Origin: Macrotis lagotis
Taxonomy: Eukaryota > Chordata > Mammalia > Peramelemorphia > Peramelidae
Assembly: GCF_037893015.1 (NCBI RefSeq)
Contig: NC_133658.1
Span: forward strand, 148,798,390 to 148,862,389
DNA: 64,000 nucleotides
Reading direction: 5' to 3'
Of the stretch, positions 52,940 to 63,485 are shown in pieces; positions within the stretch are counted from its first letter, which is position 1; every line of letters begins with the position of its first letter. The notes under the pieces were generated by a model. That model was not told where the DNA came from. It saw only the letters and a list, made by a program, of their open reading frames with translations, and made no database searches. Both the position numbers and the translations under genes were made by a program.

Positions 52940-53435
52940 TGCTATTCAACATATTGTTTTATGTCTTTCTAGTTCATTCCCTACCCCAATTCTTCACAAC
53001 TGCACCTCTAAATGCCTCTCATCATAACTCCATAACTCTTTCTCCCACCTTCTCAGTTGAAAACTTTGCTTCATAATTCATTGAAAAAGTCAGTCATTCC
53101 AATGACTCTTCTCTTCTCTCTTCTCTTCCTCATCTTCTTATATCAGTTAGAACCCTTCTGCCAGTATTTCTTCCTTCACTCTTATGTCCCATGTGAAGAG
53201 GAATTTCTTATCAAAGCAAACTGAAATCATATCCATGCTCCCTCATTTCATTCCATCTTATCTTCTCCAGTATATTGAGCCTTTTTTCATTTCTACTTGC
53301 TTACCAATCTTCAATCTTTTCTGGCTCCTTCCCTGCCATCTCTAAAACATGCCCAAGTCTCCTGCATTCTCAAAAAAACCTTCATTTGATCTGATCATCC
53401 CACACTAACTACTCTCCTACCTCTTCTTCTTCTTC
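52940..53435 (+). mobile_element. L2/CR1-clade LINE ORF2 fragment
   Basis: 'CCAAGTCTCCTGCATTCTC', 'AAAAAACCTTCATTTGATCTG', 'CATCCCACACTAACTACTCTCC' resemble the ORF2 segment ahead of the RT NYRPIS region in L2. The frame is decayed. Confidence 0.55.
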
Positions 53436-53817
53436 CCATCATAGAATACCTGCTTTGAAATCAGAAAGACTCCTCTTCCTCTGTTCAAATCTGATCTCAG
53501 TCACTTACTGGTTGTGTGACCCTAGTAAATCACTTCACCCAATTTTCTCATTTGTAAAATGAACTTGAGAAAGAAATAGCTAACCACTCTAGTACCTTTA
53601 CCAAGAAAACCACAAATCACACCCAATTTGGATCGAGGTACAACATGGAAACAAAGTAAAGACTGACGGAGTGCTATCTGTGGGGTGGGGGGAGGGAAGC
53701 AAGATTGGGGGAAAAATGTAAAACGCAAATAATATCTTTAATAAAAGTTAAAAAAAGAAAACCACAAATAAAATAAAGAAAAGTTATTAAACAACTGAAC
53801 AACAACAATTGAACTCT
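53435..53817 (+). mobile_element. RTE-tailed marsupial SINE, split by L1
   Basis: Body 53435-53617 ('AGAATACCTGCTTTGAAATC', 'GTTCAAATCTGATCTCAGTC', 'GTAAAATGAACTTGAGAAAG', 'CCTTTACCAAGAAAACCAC'). After an L1 insertion the tail resumes at about 53770 with 'AAACAACTGAACAACAACAA'. Confidence 0.88.
53618..53754 (+). mobile_element. 5'-truncated L1 3' UTR (young family)
   Basis: 'CACACCCAATTTGGATCGAGG', 'TACAACATGGAAACAAAG', 'GACTGACGGAGTGC', a GGGG-rich stretch, 'AAGCAAGATTGGGGG', 'AATAATATCTTTAATAAA'. It is nearly identical to the complement of 27660-27795 in the full-length L1. The 15-bp direct repeat AAGAAAACCACAAAT at 53603-53617 and 53755-53769 is its target-site duplication, so this plus-strand copy is only about 137 nt. 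Confidence 0.95.
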
Positions 53818-54009
53818 TATTTAAGGAAGTAGGAAAGCAGTAAGTGGGGGCCACAATGACAACAAAAATTAGATAGGTATTTTCTTTTTGAGAAGGCACT
53901 TATTAAATGCTTGATGATTAACTTACTGACTCAAAGACCAGAACTATCTGACTCTGTGCTTTCTTTTCTCATCAGTATTCACTCTCCCAAATTATAAGTT
54001 CATCTAATT

Positions 54010-54160
54010 GTAAATGTTCTATTCCAACCTGCTTATTTTACAAATGAAGGAAATTATTCTAGGATATGTTGTGGCCTTATTCAGGTCACATAGATAATTA
54101 AGTCACAAAGAAGATATTTAAATACAAATCTTCTAATTCTAAGCCAAAGAAAGGTTTTCT
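54010..54160 (-). mobile_element. MIR-type SINE
   Basis: 'CTTATTTTACAAATGAAGG', 'TATTCAGGTCACATAGATAATTAAG' (in parts), 'CAAATCTTCTAATTCTAAGCC'. Confidence 0.7.
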
Positions 54161-55025
54161 GGAGTAGATCACCTTGTATAATTGGAGATGGGAAGAACTG
54201 AAGAAGTGAAAAGAAGTAGGGTGAGTGTTTCTAGCAGTTGTGTATATAGAGCAGATGGGCAAGGGATTTCTGAGAGGATATATAAATGCTCAAAGGATCC
54301 CAAGTCAGGAAGTTCATTACTCATAGGCGTGCAATTTTGAGGTTCCCTTGAACTACAATTTCATAGGTATATGATGGAGGTTCAGATATACTGTGGAATA
54401 TGTACACTGATTGGAAACCCAGATTGTTGGGTCTCTGACTTTCTATCTGATTGTTGTCACTGGGCAAATTCATAGAAACTGAGTAGGTTTTCCTTGGGGA
54501 ATTTCATCAGTGAGTGAACTGGACTGAGATCCCTTTCCCTTTGTCGACCACAAAGGCATTATGATTAAGGAAAGTTTACTAACTTTACATACCTAGATTA
54601 GATGAAGTTTGCTAAAATTTGATAATTTGTTAGCCTTGAATTTATAATCTTAAATGTAGCTGACCAGGTCAGTTATTTGTTTTATAACAACTTTATGCTA
54701 TAAAAGTAGGTCAAATATGGAGTCATTTCAGATAACATGAATAAAGGTTCTGGGCAAATTTAGACTTGATAGCAGGGGAAAATTTACTAATGATTGGTGA
54801 AATTAGTACAATGGACTTCAACTTTAGATTCTCAAGCAAAGATTTAACAATCACTTGATAAGTATGTTATAAAAGAAATTTGGGAAATGGCTTGAATTAT
54901 ATGGTGGCCAAGGAATTTAAGTCTTGTGATTCTGTGAATAAAGAAAAGAATTGTGTGAGATAAATACAACTAGTTCAGGATCTATATTTTTGACTTGAGC
55001 AAAGGATTTGAGATTACTTAATTTC
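54161..55025. other. no recognised feature
   Basis: AT-rich; nothing assignable. Confidence 0.5.
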
Positions 55026-55029
55026 AATG

Positions 55030-55255
55030 AGTTAAACTGACCCTTTTGTCATTTCATGCATATAGCATTCCATCTTCCACTTGTCTCTTAGTACTCATTT
55101 CTCATCTTCATTTCGTAAGATCAATAGTTTTTTCAGATGAAAGCATAAATGCCACTTTTTACATGATATATTTTCTGATTCTCCTAAGCTGCTTTGTCCT
55201 CTCCCCTTCAAAAAAAAATTTCCTGTGTTTATTTTGTATAGAGGTAGAAATTAGA
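55030..55255 (+). mobile_element. L2 LINE fragment
   Basis: 'AAAGCATAAATGCCACTTTTTAC' (in parts), 'ATTTTCTGATTCTCCTAAGCTGC', 'TTATTTTGTATAGAGG' follow the sense L2 3' region, where 'GCCACCTCCT...CCTGATTCCCC' is typical. Confidence 0.6.
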
Positions 55256-55261
55256 CAAAGG

Positions 55262-55522
55262 CAGTTTAGATGACTCAGCTGATAGTGTCAGGCCTGGAAT
55301 CAATGAGACTTGAGTTCAAATATTACCTCGGATTCCTTCTTACTAGCTATGTGATATTGGGAATGTCACTTAACCTGTTTGATTCAGTCTTCCCATCTGT
55401 AAAATGAGCTTGAGAAAGAAACTGCAAACTATTTCAGCATCTTTGTCAAGAAAACTCCAACTGAGGACATAAAGAGTTGGACATAACTAAAAAATGACTT
55501 AATGACAACAGCAACAAGGTCA
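55262..55522 (+). mobile_element. RTE-tailed marsupial SINE, near complete
   Basis: Head 'TGACTCAGCTGATAGTGTC', B-box region 'GAGTTCAAATATTACCTCGG', core 'CCATCTGTAAAATGAGCTTG', then 'GAAACTGCAAACTATTTCAGC', 'TTTGTCAAGAAAACTCC', 'AAGAGTTGGACATAACTAAA' and the tail 'GACAACAGCAACAA'. Confidence 0.92.
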
Positions 55523-55639
55523 TCTATGAAGAAAAAAAAGCAGTCTGAATTTGAACCATGTCCTTTAACAGAACCCATGTTCTTTCTACTGTAATCTTAT
55601 GGAATGATAAAGCATCAATTTGTATAGATTTATGAATGT

Positions 55640-55991
55640 CAGTCCAATGTATTTAAACTTAATTTAGTCATTATTATTGAAGACACAGAAGAACTTGATC
55701 AGAGAAGTAATATGATCATATTTTTGCAAAAGGAAAACTAATAAGTCAGAGAGAAAACTAAAGGAAATAAATAGAGAAGTTGGAATGAGCACAAAGAAAC
55801 TGAAAAATAGAATGGACAAGACTTAGCCTCTTTGGATATAGATGTGAAATAAGAAGAATCAAAAATAAACTTCAAACTTCCAAATAGGAAGAAGAATCAA
55901 AGATAAACTCCAAAATGAGAGAGATTCTCATTGGCAGAAAGGGAAGTCAGAAGGAGGAACTTGTTTAGGAGGAAAGATAATACATTTTTAA

Positions 55992-56036
<45 letters not shown>

Positions 56037-56520
56037 TATATACATATATATATGTATATAATGAGTTTAAGGTATCAGCCCTGGTGGAGATAGCCAGAGG
56101 TTCAGGTCTGGATCTCAGGAAAGACCTCTAAAACTAGAGACAGAGATTTGGGAGTCATCTGTTTTGAAGCAACAGCTGAAGAGGTGAGAACTAATGACAT
56201 TGAATGACATTGTCAAAAGAAAGAATCTAGAGAGAAGGGAAAAAAGAGGGTAAGAGGGATGAAGAGAGGCACAAAACTTTGAGCATTAGGAGGATGCAGA
56301 AAAGAAAGGAAGTCAGTGAGAGAATGAAAGAAGAAATAGAGAAATAAGAGAAGGTTAAATAAAGTATGGTGTTTCAGAAGTCAAAGAAAAATGGAATGGG
56401 AAGAAAATAGGAAAGTCAATACTATCAAATACTGTAGAGGGGGCAAGAAGGGGAAATGGGAGGTTATTACTAATGGGGTGATCAGAAAGTTATTAGTAAC
56501 ATTAAACAAGTGAATTCTAG
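55640..56520 (-). mobile_element. L2-like LINE, antisense, long decayed copy
   Basis: 'GAAGTAATATGATCATATTTTTGC', 'GGAAAACTAATAAGTCAG', and after a TA array 'GGTTCAGGTCTGGATCTCAGG', 'GAGATTTGGGAGTCATCTG', 'AGTCAAAGAAAAATGGAATGG', 'CAATACTATCAAATACTGTAGAGG' (in parts) follow the antisense order I recall for L2 ORF2. Family call is tentative. Confidence 0.55.
55999..56060. repeat. (TA)n array with TG/CA interruptions
   Basis: Alternating TA over about 60 nt with ATGTAT and ATACATAT breaks. Confidence 0.95.
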
Positions 56521-56644
56521 TGTAGATAAAAAGATCTCTCTCTTTCTTACTATCCAAATTTTGGATCTTAAAGCAAGTTATTCCTAGTCTTTGCTGAGTC
56601 AGAAGAAACGATATCTTTTCCCATGACATACTATTTAGTATCAT

Positions 56645-56820
56645 GAAATTTAGAACTAGTTGGAAGGGGGGACCTTAGAAGTCAACTAGTCTAACTTTTC
56701 CTTTTTTAGCTGAAGCAATGAAGTCTCAAGAAAGGTTAAGTGATTTGTCCAAGATCACATAGCAGTATTTGAATCCAGGTCCTCTGATACCAACTTCAGT
56801 GTTCTTTCAGTTGAAAGAAC
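56645..56820 (-). mobile_element. MIR-type SINE (marsupial variant)
   Basis: 'GGGGACCTTAGAAGTCAAC', 'TAGTCTAACTTTTCCTTTTT', 'GATTTGTCCAAGATCACATAG', 'TTTGAATCCAGGTCCTCTG' in minus order. Confidence 0.82.
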
Positions 56821-57139
56821 AATACTAAGATTTGATTTCCTTTAATTTAGTAGATTTCCTTGTGGTTCCTGAAGGAGCAGTTTCTAATTCTATTAAGATA
56901 TTGTTTATTTTTCCATTATTCAGGATGATTTTCCTGTTGCATATTGCATGCTTTTTTAATTATACTAGTTTATGATGTCCTAATTGTCTATGAAGAGCCT
57001 GGGAATAGGACTTGCATAAATAAGTCCACTATTATTAATATTGACAATAATTATTCCATCCTTCGGGGAGTTCTTACTTCAAAGAGTCAGGGGAGTTTTA
57101 ATTCACCACAGTATATGAAGGAAGCACTACTAGACTGAA

Positions 57140-57285
57140 TCAGGAGACCTGGGTTATTCTGTAGGCAATAGGGATCCATTGAAGGGATTTAAGCAGAGGT
57201 GTGACACGTACAGAGAAGAAATATGATGAGATTTGATCATTTAACTCCTCTGCTTAAAAATTCTTCAGGAGCTCCATATGAAATA
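57140..57285. mobile_element. L2 foldback: antisense then sense L2 scraps
   Basis: 57160-57210 reads antisense L2 ('GGCAATAGGGATCCATTG', 'TTTAAGCAGAGGTGTGACAC'). 57235-57285 reads the same part in sense ('TTGATCATTTAACTCCTCTGC', 'TTAAAAATTCTTCAGGAGCTCC'). TTTAAGCAGAGG (57188-57199) and CCTCTGCTTAAA (57247-57258) pair perfectly. Confidence 0.7.
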
Positions 57286-57410
57286 ACTTGACTCTGCTGC
57301 TGACATATCCTAAGCAAATAATTTAGCTCTTTTGACCTCCATTTCCCCATGTGTAAAATAAGAACATTGGACTGGATAACGTTGGAGGCCTCTTTAAGTT
57401 TTATGTTGCT
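57286..57410 (+). mobile_element. MIR-type SINE tail
   Basis: 'AGCTCTTTTGACCTCCATTTCC', 'CCATGTGTAAAATAAGAAC', 'TTGGACTGGATAACG', 'AGGCCTCTTTAAG'. Confidence 0.78.
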
Positions 57411-58095
57411 GTTATTCTAATTAATTTCGATTTTTGGCAAATGTCTTCCATTCTTGGATCTAATTTTCCTTGCCTGAAAAATGAGTGGGTTGTTTTACAT
57501 GACATCTGAGGACCCTTGGGGCTCATTCTAACCAAACAATCTGAAGGCTTAAGGTCAGCAGTAAGAAAGGCAAAAGTGAGTCTTGGAGACTGGGGAGGGG
57601 GTGTCTCCTCCTGATTAGGGGCCGCATTTCCATCTGTAGGGTGATAGGTTTTGAGGTATGTCTTATATTTGTGAGCTAGAGCTTGTTCCTGCTGGAATAA
57701 AGAAACAAATTACCTTAGAGGAATAATTGAAATCATTAATAGCCACAAACAAATGTGTCTATTCTGCAAGTAATTTGCAGTAACATTTTGTAATTGATAG
57801 TCATTTTTAGTAATTAAACACTAAGTAATTCATTTGCCAAGCTGTGAAGACATTTTATGACCATTCCTTGGTGTTCCCACAGCAAATCTTAATTACTTAG
57901 TCCTGGTCCCATGAATATTTCTGTCATTTCTTTTAAAAAAAGAAAAGAAAGGAAAAAAAGGAAAAAATAAGCTATTCTTGGTAAATCCCACCAGTGGTGC
58001 TGTTTTCTTGAATTCCAAGAAAATCAAGACCGAATCTATCATTTAGTCAAAAGTGAATGCATTTAGAAATGAATTCAATCTATACAAAATATGAA
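57411..58095. other. non-repetitive interval, candidate conserved noncoding DNA
   Basis: 57700-57930 is dense in homeodomain-type cores (TAATTG, TAATTA, CATTAA, AGTAATT) and has no repeat signature. No open frame of note. Confidence 0.4.
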
Positions 58096-58099
58096 TTGA

Positions 58100-58158
58100 A
58101 TGGATGGATGGATGCTTGGATGGATGGATGGATGGATGGATGGATGGATGGATGGATG
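58100..58158. repeat. (GGAT)n microsatellite
   Basis: Around 13 tetramers with one GCTT break. Confidence 0.96.
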
Positions 58159-58385
58159 AATTGATGTATGAATGGGCACATATTAAGTGCCAACTATGTG
58201 ACAACATAGCTGAGTGCTAGAGAAAAAAGAAAAGCAAGATAGTTCCTGTGCTTAATTAGTTCATGTTTAAAGAAGGAGGATATAACACACATAACAGGGT
58301 CCAGCTACAAGAAGGACAAAAAGGGTTGGTAATCTAAAAAGTGAATCACTGCAAGATGAATGACAGGACCCATAAAGCGTTAAAT
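58159..58385 (-). mobile_element. L2 LINE 3' end
   Basis: 'GGCACATATTAAGTGCCAAC', 'TATGTGACAACATAGCTGAG', 'TTAATTAGTTCATGTTTAAAG' form a decayed antisense L2 terminus; the GGAT array likely grew from its tail. Confidence 0.65.
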
Positions 58386-58890
58386 TGTATTGGTGGGTGA
58401 GATACAGTCCCTAGGATCTGGAGGATTTAGTAGCAATAGGTCAGATGACAGAGACTTTTTACTCTCCTTACTGATATTTGCTGTTCACTTACCTACCCAG
58501 GGGAAAGGAGCCCCGAGTCCTAAAATGGCTGGATGGTTGGGGCATAAAGCAACCTGTGTGGAGATAGTTTATCCAGATGCTATCTGGACCACTGGGACTG
58601 GAAATTCTATCTTCCCCACCCAGACACTTTTCAAAGTTTTTTCAAAGTTTTTCAATCTTACAATCTACAAGTTTAGCACATTGATTTGTAGATTGTAAGC
58701 ACTTTTTAAAAATGTTGGATGAGGATTATTCCTTAATAATTTGTTAGCTGTGTTCTATCAGAACAGCATTTGACACTATCTATAACCCTCTCTAGGTTTT
58801 TGTGACATGCTCTTCTCCATTTTCTCCTCTTATTTGTCTGGATCATATCAGTCTCCTTTGCTACTTCTTCATTCAGGCTATGGTCACTAA
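58386..58890. other. unassigned, with a hairpin
   Basis: No repeat family recognised. A perfect 14-bp inverted repeat lies at 58657-58670/58686-58699. A 102-codon plus frame (58390-58698) covers it but has no domain. Confidence 0.45.
58657..58699. repeat. perfect 14-bp inverted repeat
   Basis: CTTACAATCTACAA and TTGTAGATTGTAAG separated by 15 nt. Confidence 0.95.
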
Positions 58891-58892
58891 CT

Positions 58893-59041
58893 TTTTTTTA
58901 GGTTGTTGCAAGGCAATGGGGTTAAGTAGCTTGCCCAAGGCCACACAGCTAGGTAATTCTTAAGTGTCTGAGGTCAAATTTGAACTCAGATCCTCTTGAC
59001 TCCAGGACCAGTGCTCTATCCACTGCTCCACCTAGCCATCC
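58893..59041 (-). mobile_element. marsupial tRNA-derived SINE, full length
   Basis: 'GTTGCAAGGCAATGGGG', 'GGCCACACAGCTAGGTAATTC', 'TTGAACTCAGATCCTCTTGAC', 'CCAGTGCTCTATCCACTGC', 'CCACCTAGCC'. A possible short duplication (GTCACT) is too weak to rely on. Confidence 0.94.
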
Positions 59042-59149
59042 CTGTCACTTATTTTTCCAGTGCTTTGTTCTATCCCCTTTCTCATTTTGATCTGCATCCT
59101 CACCTTTGTCTACTAATTTCCCAGGCTTCCTTTCAGACTCAGTCAGTTG

Positions 59150-59390
59150 GCTATGCTAAGTGCTGATACAAGAGAGAACAAAGAAATTCTGCTATCAAAG
59201 TGCCCCAGTCTAATGGGTGAGATAATGTGCAAACATCTATGTATAAACAAGCTATCTATAGGATAAATTGGAGATAATCAACATAGGTAAGGTAGTAGTA
59301 TTAGGGATGATTGGGAAATGCTTTTTTTTTGGTAAGAGAGGGTATTTTAGCTGGGACATGAAGCTAGACAACTTATATTTCATCTCCTGC
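59150..59390 (-). mobile_element. L2 LINE fragment
   Basis: 'GCTATGCTAAGTGCTGATAC', 'GCCCCAGTCTAATGGGTGAG', 'GTATAAACAAGCTATC', 'TATTTTAGCTGGGACATGAAG' in antisense order. Confidence 0.65.
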
Positions 59391-59539
59391 AATGATCTTT
59401 CCCTCCTCTCCCAGAGATCAATGCCTTTCCTTTTCAGATTGCCTTCCACTTACTCTTTCTATATATTCTATGTACCTAGTGACTTAAACGTTAGCTCAAT
59501 TAGAATGTATACACATTGAGGTTGAGGAACCAGTTTTGG

Positions 59540-59575
59540 GGTGTGTGTGTGTGTTTGTGTGTGTGTGTGTATGTG
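59540..59575. repeat. (TG)n microsatellite
   Basis: TG dimers with a single TT break and an ATG end. Confidence 0.93.
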
Positions 59576-59744
59576 TTCTCAGGCTCTATCACATTATGAG
59601 TACATGATGAATTCTGGTTAAAAGGTTGATTAACCATTATTTCTGGATAAATCCCCATATCCAGAGAGAGTTCCTTTAAGAACAAAACTCTCAGTAAAGG
59701 AACTCCTTCTAGCAATGTAGATCATATCCCTATATCCAAAGAAC

Positions 59745-59985
59745 CCTCCTTTAAGAACAAATAGTGTTGACTTAGGATTGCATCTTCAGTGATATAAAGC
59801 TCTCAGCAAAAGAACTTCCTCTAACAATGCAGATTGGCAACTTTTCTGTAATGAATAGCTTTAAATAGCAGTTTTATGATAGCAAAAAGTTAAATGACTG
59901 TTCAAAGGTCATACAGCAGTATGTATCAGAATTGGGATATCGAATACTTCTGGAGTCAGCTCTCTCAGTCCACTAGTCCATGTTG
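59745..59985 (-). mobile_element. CORE-type SINE fragment
   Basis: 'TCCTCTAACAATGCAGATTGG', 'GCAACTTTTCTGTAATG', 'AAGGTCATACAGCAGTATG', 'CAGAATTGGGATATCGAATAC', 'GGAGTCAGCTCTCTCAGTCC' follow a minus-strand SINE with a 3' block that differs from MIR. Confidence 0.6.
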
Positions 59986-60274
59986 CTTCTGCAAGCTTTC
60001 CATGACAACAAAGAAAAAAACCCAATCAAAATCAAATGACATAGGATCAAACCATTGCACATGCAATACCTAGAGTGAGGAAGGTGATAGCCACAGACTA
60101 CTCTTTGCTCTTATCAGGCATCGTTATCACATTCTTAGGAAGGTCAACGGTTAGGGTAGGATTGGAAAACATTGCAGAAGATTGATTGAAAGAAATAGGG
60201 TTGAATGTGGATTTGAGGTGGGAGGCTTAAGACAGGGAATTTTAAGCATGTGGATTATGCAAAAATGAAAGGGA

Positions 60275-60434
60275 CTGAGGCAGCTAGGTGGTGCAGTGGA
60301 TAGAGCATCGGTCCTGGAGTCAGGAGGACCTGAGTTCAAATCCTACCTCAGATGCTTAATAACTGCCTGGCTGTGTGACCTTGGGCAAGTCACTTAACCT
60401 ATTGCCTTAAATAAACAAAAAAATTTAAAGATAA
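60275..60434 (+). mobile_element. marsupial tRNA-derived SINE, full length
   Basis: 'GAGGCAGCTAGGTGGTGCAG', 'TGGATAGAGCATCGGTCC', 'GGAGTCAGGAGGACCTGAG', 'AACTGCCTGGCTGTGTGACC', 'GGCAAGTCACTTAACC', A-rich tail. 14-bp target-site duplication AAAAATGAAAGGGA at 60261-60274 and 60435-60448. Confidence 0.95.
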
Positions 60435-61429
60435 AAAAATGAAAGGGATTGCATTAGAAGTAATGAGTAGTCTCTGGAATGTCAAGCAGATGCTGGAAGA
60501 AAAAGAACTCTCATTCATTCAGGTTTGAGTTAGTCATGATGATTTCTGAGGTTTCTTCCAGTTCTGAGATTTTAGAGCTTTCATCTTGTCATTAGAATCA
60601 AGATTTTAGTAGAAATTACAGGTGGATCTGCTGTCCTCCTTAATAATAGCAGTAATACTTATCTCCAGAGGGCAACATTCTCCAACAGGTTTGCCCTCTT
60701 TATTTTATCCTTGCCATGGCAACTTTAGAGTAGGGTCCATTTTACCAACTAACAAGCTTCCCCTCTGTGCCCATACTCCTCACTGTGGCACAGACAGAGC
60801 TCACAGATGACAATTAATATATAAAACCACTTTAGCTTCTCCAGCTCCTGCCAGACCTGACCTCCCCATAGCTGTGCTCAATTGACTGGCTCCAACCTGT
60901 TTATCAGTCTAAGACATTCTTTTAATATAGCAATCTGCAAAGGTCTCAGATGAAAAGGCTTCACCCGCCCCCTTTCTGGGCCTGACATAATTAGCTGCGT
61001 CTCGGCTCCACCTTCTATTCTCTCATTTAATGAGCAATGCCAGTTCTGAATCACTTTAAAGGAGTGTGCTGGGGCCCTTTGGTATCAATTAAAAACAACC
61101 ACTTTCTAAGGCATAAACCGTAACAAGCACAGAGCCGGTAAAAAGAATAATCTACTGATTCCTGGGCCGGATAACGAACTACACAGAGCAGTTTGCTGTG
61201 AACTGTCTCACCCCTTTCAAGGAGAAGAGAAAATATACAGTGCACATACTCATACACATACATACATACATAGAAGCATGTATGCACTCATGCATGCAAG
61301 TATGAAATAATGCCTTGTTGCTAGGTGGCAGAGTCTTTGCTTCAGGGCTGATATGCCACAGACACTTGGGCGAAGTCCAACCACCAAGTCCCTTATGAAC
61401 ATTATATATTTCAACTTGCTTTCAGTCAT
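60435..61429. other. non-repetitive interval, candidate conserved noncoding DNA
   Basis: No repeat from about 60600 to 61250. 60750-61160 is richer in GC and CpG than its surroundings (for instance CACCCGCCCCC at 60963, CTGCGTCTCGG near 60995, GGGCCGGATAACG near 61162). No frame with a recognisable domain. Confidence 0.4.
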
Positions 61430-61715
61430 AAATCTCTTTGTTTCTTTCTCTCTCTCCCTTTCCCTCTTCCCTCTTCTCTTTTCCCCCTCCCTTTCTCCCT
61501 CTTCCTGTCTCCCTCCCCTCCTCTTTTTTCTCTTTTCCTCCCCTTTCTCTCTCCTTCCTTCCTCCTTTCTTCATCTTTTTCCCTTTTCCCTCCATTTCTC
61601 TCTCCCCCCTTTGCTCTCTCTCTCATCTTCCTTACTTCTTTCTTCCCTTCCTCCATCTCTCTCTTTTTATCTCTCTTTGTTCTTGCCTCTTTCTCTCTAT
61701 TTCCCAATGTTCTCT
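61430..61715. repeat. polypyrimidine tract
   Basis: About 285 nt of nearly pure C/T, irregular (TCTC, CCCT, TTCC mixtures) rather than a simple microsatellite. The overlapping frames on both strands are low-complexity. Confidence 0.93.
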
Positions 61716-61894
61716 CCAGGAAAGTCCTATATAGCACCAGTGAGAATTTGATTTAAAAAATGCAGTTTGAGCATCATATGATGCTGCAACTATCTTTTTC
61801 CTCTCCCAAAATAAGTTGGAAATTTTTTCCCCCAGAAGGGGATGACAAGCAGAAAGTCAAAGACTTCATTATTCTTTGTATTTTCTAGGAAAAC

Positions 61895-62130
61895 AAATTT
61901 GATTATTATAGAACATTGGAGTTGGATGGAATCCAAAGGTCATCCATACCAATCTGTATTAGCAAAAATATCTTCTGTATAACTCACTTGACAAGTGGTA
62001 ATTCAACCTCTGTTTGAAGAGAAACCTACAGCAATGAGAAACCAACCACCTTTCCAGGCAGCCCATTCCTCTTTTAGATTGCTCTAATTGTGGTTTCTTT
62101 TTTTTTTCTCCTTAAATCCTGGAACTTCTA
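61895..62130 (-). mobile_element. CR1/L3-type LINE fragment
   Basis: 'TCATCCATACCAATCTG', 'CAACCTCTGTTTGAAGAG', 'ACCACCTTTCCAGGCAGCCC', 'ATTCCTCTTTTAGATTGCTCTAATTG' (in parts) match the antisense CR1/L3 3' region. Confidence 0.82.
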
Positions 62131-63485
62131 TGCCCTGTGCCTAGCTATCTGGGGTCAAGATGAGATGAACTAGAATTTACCTTTGTTTAAATATTATAAG
62201 TAATGAGAATATAGATGTTTTTGCAGAGTCTGAAATGAAGGCTTTGTTACTTAGTGTTATAGCTTGCTTTAAAACCCCTGAATAGCAAATACATGGAGAT
62301 AGGCAGCATTGCCCCTGGTACTAGTCTTTACTGAATTTACTTTTGATGAAACTTGGAAAGAGGTAAAGTATTGTCCTTGACTTCTCCAGTCTTTTCTTTT
62401 TAGAACTTCCATAACATTGGAGTTAAACTTGACATATATTAATAACTCTTTGTCTTTATTGCTCATATCTCAATGTTGCCAATTTTTGTCCCCCCAACAT
62501 CTTTTGCATCCTTCCATTTCTCTTTACTCACACAGCTTCTGCTCTAGTTCAAGTTCTTTTCATGTCTTTACTAGATTCTAGAGAGGTTCCTAATCTAATC
62601 TCTAAAGAGAATTCCTTTGCTGAAGTAGGAGTGAGCTGTGGCTGTGAAGGGAGTCATTAAGAACTTTTGCCTGAAAGTCATCTCAGAGCAGAAAACTTGG
62701 ACACATGTCTGCTGCTTCAAGTTGTATTCACTACTCAAGGACTGAAGGGATTTCAAAGAAAAGATCAACTCTTTCCCTAAACTTCTGTTTTTGTGCCTTT
62801 CTTATTAGCACACTAAAATATAATCTGTTGTATCTTTACCCAAATATTTCCTATATTTCTCTCACAAGAGACCCCTCTAAGTAAAATGTGATTATTAATG
62901 TAAATTAATCTGATTCTGGGTCGGGGGATCAAGAAGAGGATTAGACATTTTCTGTCTGATCCTCACAACTTTTCAACCTCTTCAAAATAGACATTATGTG
63001 AAAGAAATAAAGAAATTTTATCTGAATTCATGATCTAGGATCTCTAGAACTCCAACAAGGTATAAAGCTGATGTACAAAAAGCAAGACTACTCTTTAACT
63101 CTTCTGAAGGTCATTCAGCATCAACTCACCCTCACAACTCACTGTTCTCTTCTTGTAGCAGCTGAATCTCATGTATGAATCAAAGCTCAACTCTTCACAC
63201 TTGTCTCCCTTCTCCCAGTGCCTTGGAGATCTGAAATCCAAACAGAATCAATTTTCTTAGGTTACAACAGCAGCAAGGGGGAACTACTCCATGCTACAAC
63301 AGAGAGAATGAAGGGAGGGAAAAGGAAGAATAAAAATCCTCCCAAATTCTCCCCCCCAAAAAAACTACTAGAAAACCACCTCAGAATAGATCTAGGAGCA
63401 GGAAAGCAGCTTACCAACTTGGCAGGAAAAATTTCTCTCACTGAGGTAGGAAGGGAGCAAAGTCTAAAACAATAAGTATTGGTAG
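62131..63485. other. no recognised feature
   Basis: Non-repetitive as far as I can tell; possibly the flank of the element that carries the tandem repeat at 63486. Frames up to 99 codons show no domain. Confidence 0.4.

Noticed and set aside
61353-61751. Overlapping frames of 98-132 codons on both strands
   Set aside because: Low-complexity translation of the polypyrimidine tract.
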